Assembly (NCBI GenBank): GCA_045614505.1 | Contig: JAZLDA010000107.1 | Span: forward strand, 1 to 6,766 | DNA length: 6,766 nucleotides | Direction of reading: 5' to 3' | From: SIG607 sp045614505 | GTDB lineage: Bacteria; Bacillota; Clostridia; Oscillospirales; Acutalibacteraceae | In this document: one piece after another, positions 6,093 to 6,766 of the stretch | Numbering within the stretch: the first letter of the stretch is position 1 | Layout: the number at the start of each line of letters is the position of its first letter | Program-made: the position numbers and the translations under genes | The notes under the pieces: model-generated | The model's input: only the letters and a program-made list of their open reading frames with translations | Told to the model about the DNA's origin: nothing | The model's database searches: none

Positions 6093-6766
6093 TCACAAAA
6101 CTTCTTTCATTCTGTCGGCAAGAGCCTTAAAAGGAATCTTTTCCATTTTAAACTCACCGATTTTTTCTACAGTAACAACGGTAATGAATTCTCCAGACAT
6201 CTTTTTGTCGTGGCTCATAGCTTCTATTACTCTATCAGCACTGCAATCAATACTGGTAGGAAGTCCGATCTTTTCTAAAACGGGAATGAGACGCTGACGC
6301 ACCTCGTCACTGCACATAGGTATCATACCCACTGCAACACATTCGCCGTGATACCAGCTACTCATTTCATTATCACTTTCAATGCCGTGAGCAATAGTGT
6401 GACCGAAATTGAGAATTTTACGAAGTCCCTGCTCCTTTTCGTCTTCCTCAACAACCGCCTTTTTAATTCGCAAGGAGGCTTCGATTATTCGGTCAATATT
6501 TTCTTCAATATTTTCCTTTTCAAAAAGACTAAATAGTGCCTTATCGCTTGTCATAGACATTTTAACAGCTTCTGCAAGTCCGTTGGCAATTTGCCTTTTG
6601 GGGAGAGTTTTTAAAACATCAGGGTCAATTATAACCTTTTTAGGCTGATAGAAAGCCCCTACAATATTCTTATACCCTTCAAAATCTATAGCAACCTTAC
6701 CGCCAATAGAGGAATCCACTTGAGAGAGAACGGTGGTGGGGATATTATAAAAATCCACACCTCTCA
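6093..6766 (-). CDS. aroB: 3-dehydroquinate synthase, C-terminal part (runs off the right edge)
   Basis: The product converts DAHP to 3-dehydroquinate using NAD and a divalent metal, normally zinc. About 223 residues are visible of the roughly 350 usual, so the N-terminal NAD-binding part is outside the window. The visible piece begins with RGVDFYNIPTTVLSQVDSSI and runs through KNIVGAFYQP, NGLAEAVKMS, NFGHTIAHGIE and YHGECVAVGM. The three expected metal ligands are all present: Glu (codon 6572-6570), His (codon 6401-6399) and His (codon 6350-6348). The GTG at 6758-6756 is an internal valine codon, not a start, since strongly conserved family sequence continues upstream to the edge. This is the first gene of the operon in the window; whether others precede it cannot be seen. 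Confidence 0.96.
   Translation of the reverse strand, partial: RGVDFYNIPTTVLSQVDSSIGGKVAIDFEGYKNIVGAFYQPKKVIIDPDVLKTLPKRQIANGLAEAVKMSMTSDKALFSLFEKENIEENIDRIIEASLRIKKAVVEEDEKEQGLRKILNFGHTIAHGIESDNEMSSWYHGECVAVGMIPMCSDEVRQRLIPVLEKIGLPTSIDCSADRVIEAMSHDKKMSGEFITVVTVEKIGEFKMEKIPFKALADRMKEVL

Noticed and set aside
6756..6758. GTG as the start of a 221-residue aroB protein
   Set aside because: Family-conserved sequence (RGV before DFYNIPTT) continues upstream in frame to the window edge, and the protein would lack the NAD-binding part. The gene is simply cut by the window.
1..6766. A defence system, CRISPR array, tRNA, riboswitch or other undescribed system
   Set aside because: No repeats with regular spacing, no tRNA-like folds and no gene gaps over about 100 bases are present. 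Apart from the IS end, everything is core metabolism.

Overview
The window is almost entirely one tightly packed minus-strand operon for aromatic amino acid biosynthesis. It reads from the right edge to position 237 and is followed at the left edge by the start of an IS3-family insertion sequence. The compact layout, the purine-rich Shine-Dalgarno sites, the modest GC content and the IS3-type OrfA suggest a bacterium of the Firmicutes, probably a gut-type Clostridia. This is inferred from gene style and protein flavour; there is no rRNA or other marker gene in the window.

In transcription order the operon is aroB (3' part only, right edge to 6093), aroC (6091-5000), an aroE-aroK fusion (4995-3757), aroQ (3760-3320), aroA (3330-2119), tyrA (2132-1272) and a type I-alpha DAHP synthase, aroF (1265-237). 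Neighbouring genes either overlap by 4, 11 or 14 bases or are separated by 1 to 6 bases, so one polycistronic mRNA with translational coupling is expected. The operon promoter lies outside the window, upstream of aroB.

Together these genes encode all seven steps from erythrose-4-phosphate plus PEP to chorismate: DAHP synthase, AroB, AroQ, AroE, AroK, AroA and AroC. They also encode the dehydrogenase step of tyrosine synthesis (TyrA). Chorismate mutase and prephenate dehydratase are absent from the window and are not fused to any protein seen here. Two consecutive steps, shikimate formation and shikimate phosphorylation, sit on one polypeptide.

The left edge (1 to about 217) looks like the end of an IS3-family element inserted 19 bases after the aroF stop codon. 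It contains a terminal inverted repeat ending in CA at 217, a perfect 11-bp hairpin (143-176) and the first 44 codons of orfA (133 to 1). The hairpin hides the orfA ribosome binding site and is followed by six T on the minus strand. It may therefore both terminate the aro transcript and keep read-through transcripts from making transposase.

I found no wholly new system. The points most worth a second look are the hairpin at the junction of the operon and the IS, the AroE-AroK fusion within a complete shikimate operon, the altered effector-site residues in the DAHP synthase, the ACT-less TyrA with a non-acidic cofactor-specificity loop, and the variant phosphate-site motif in AroA.
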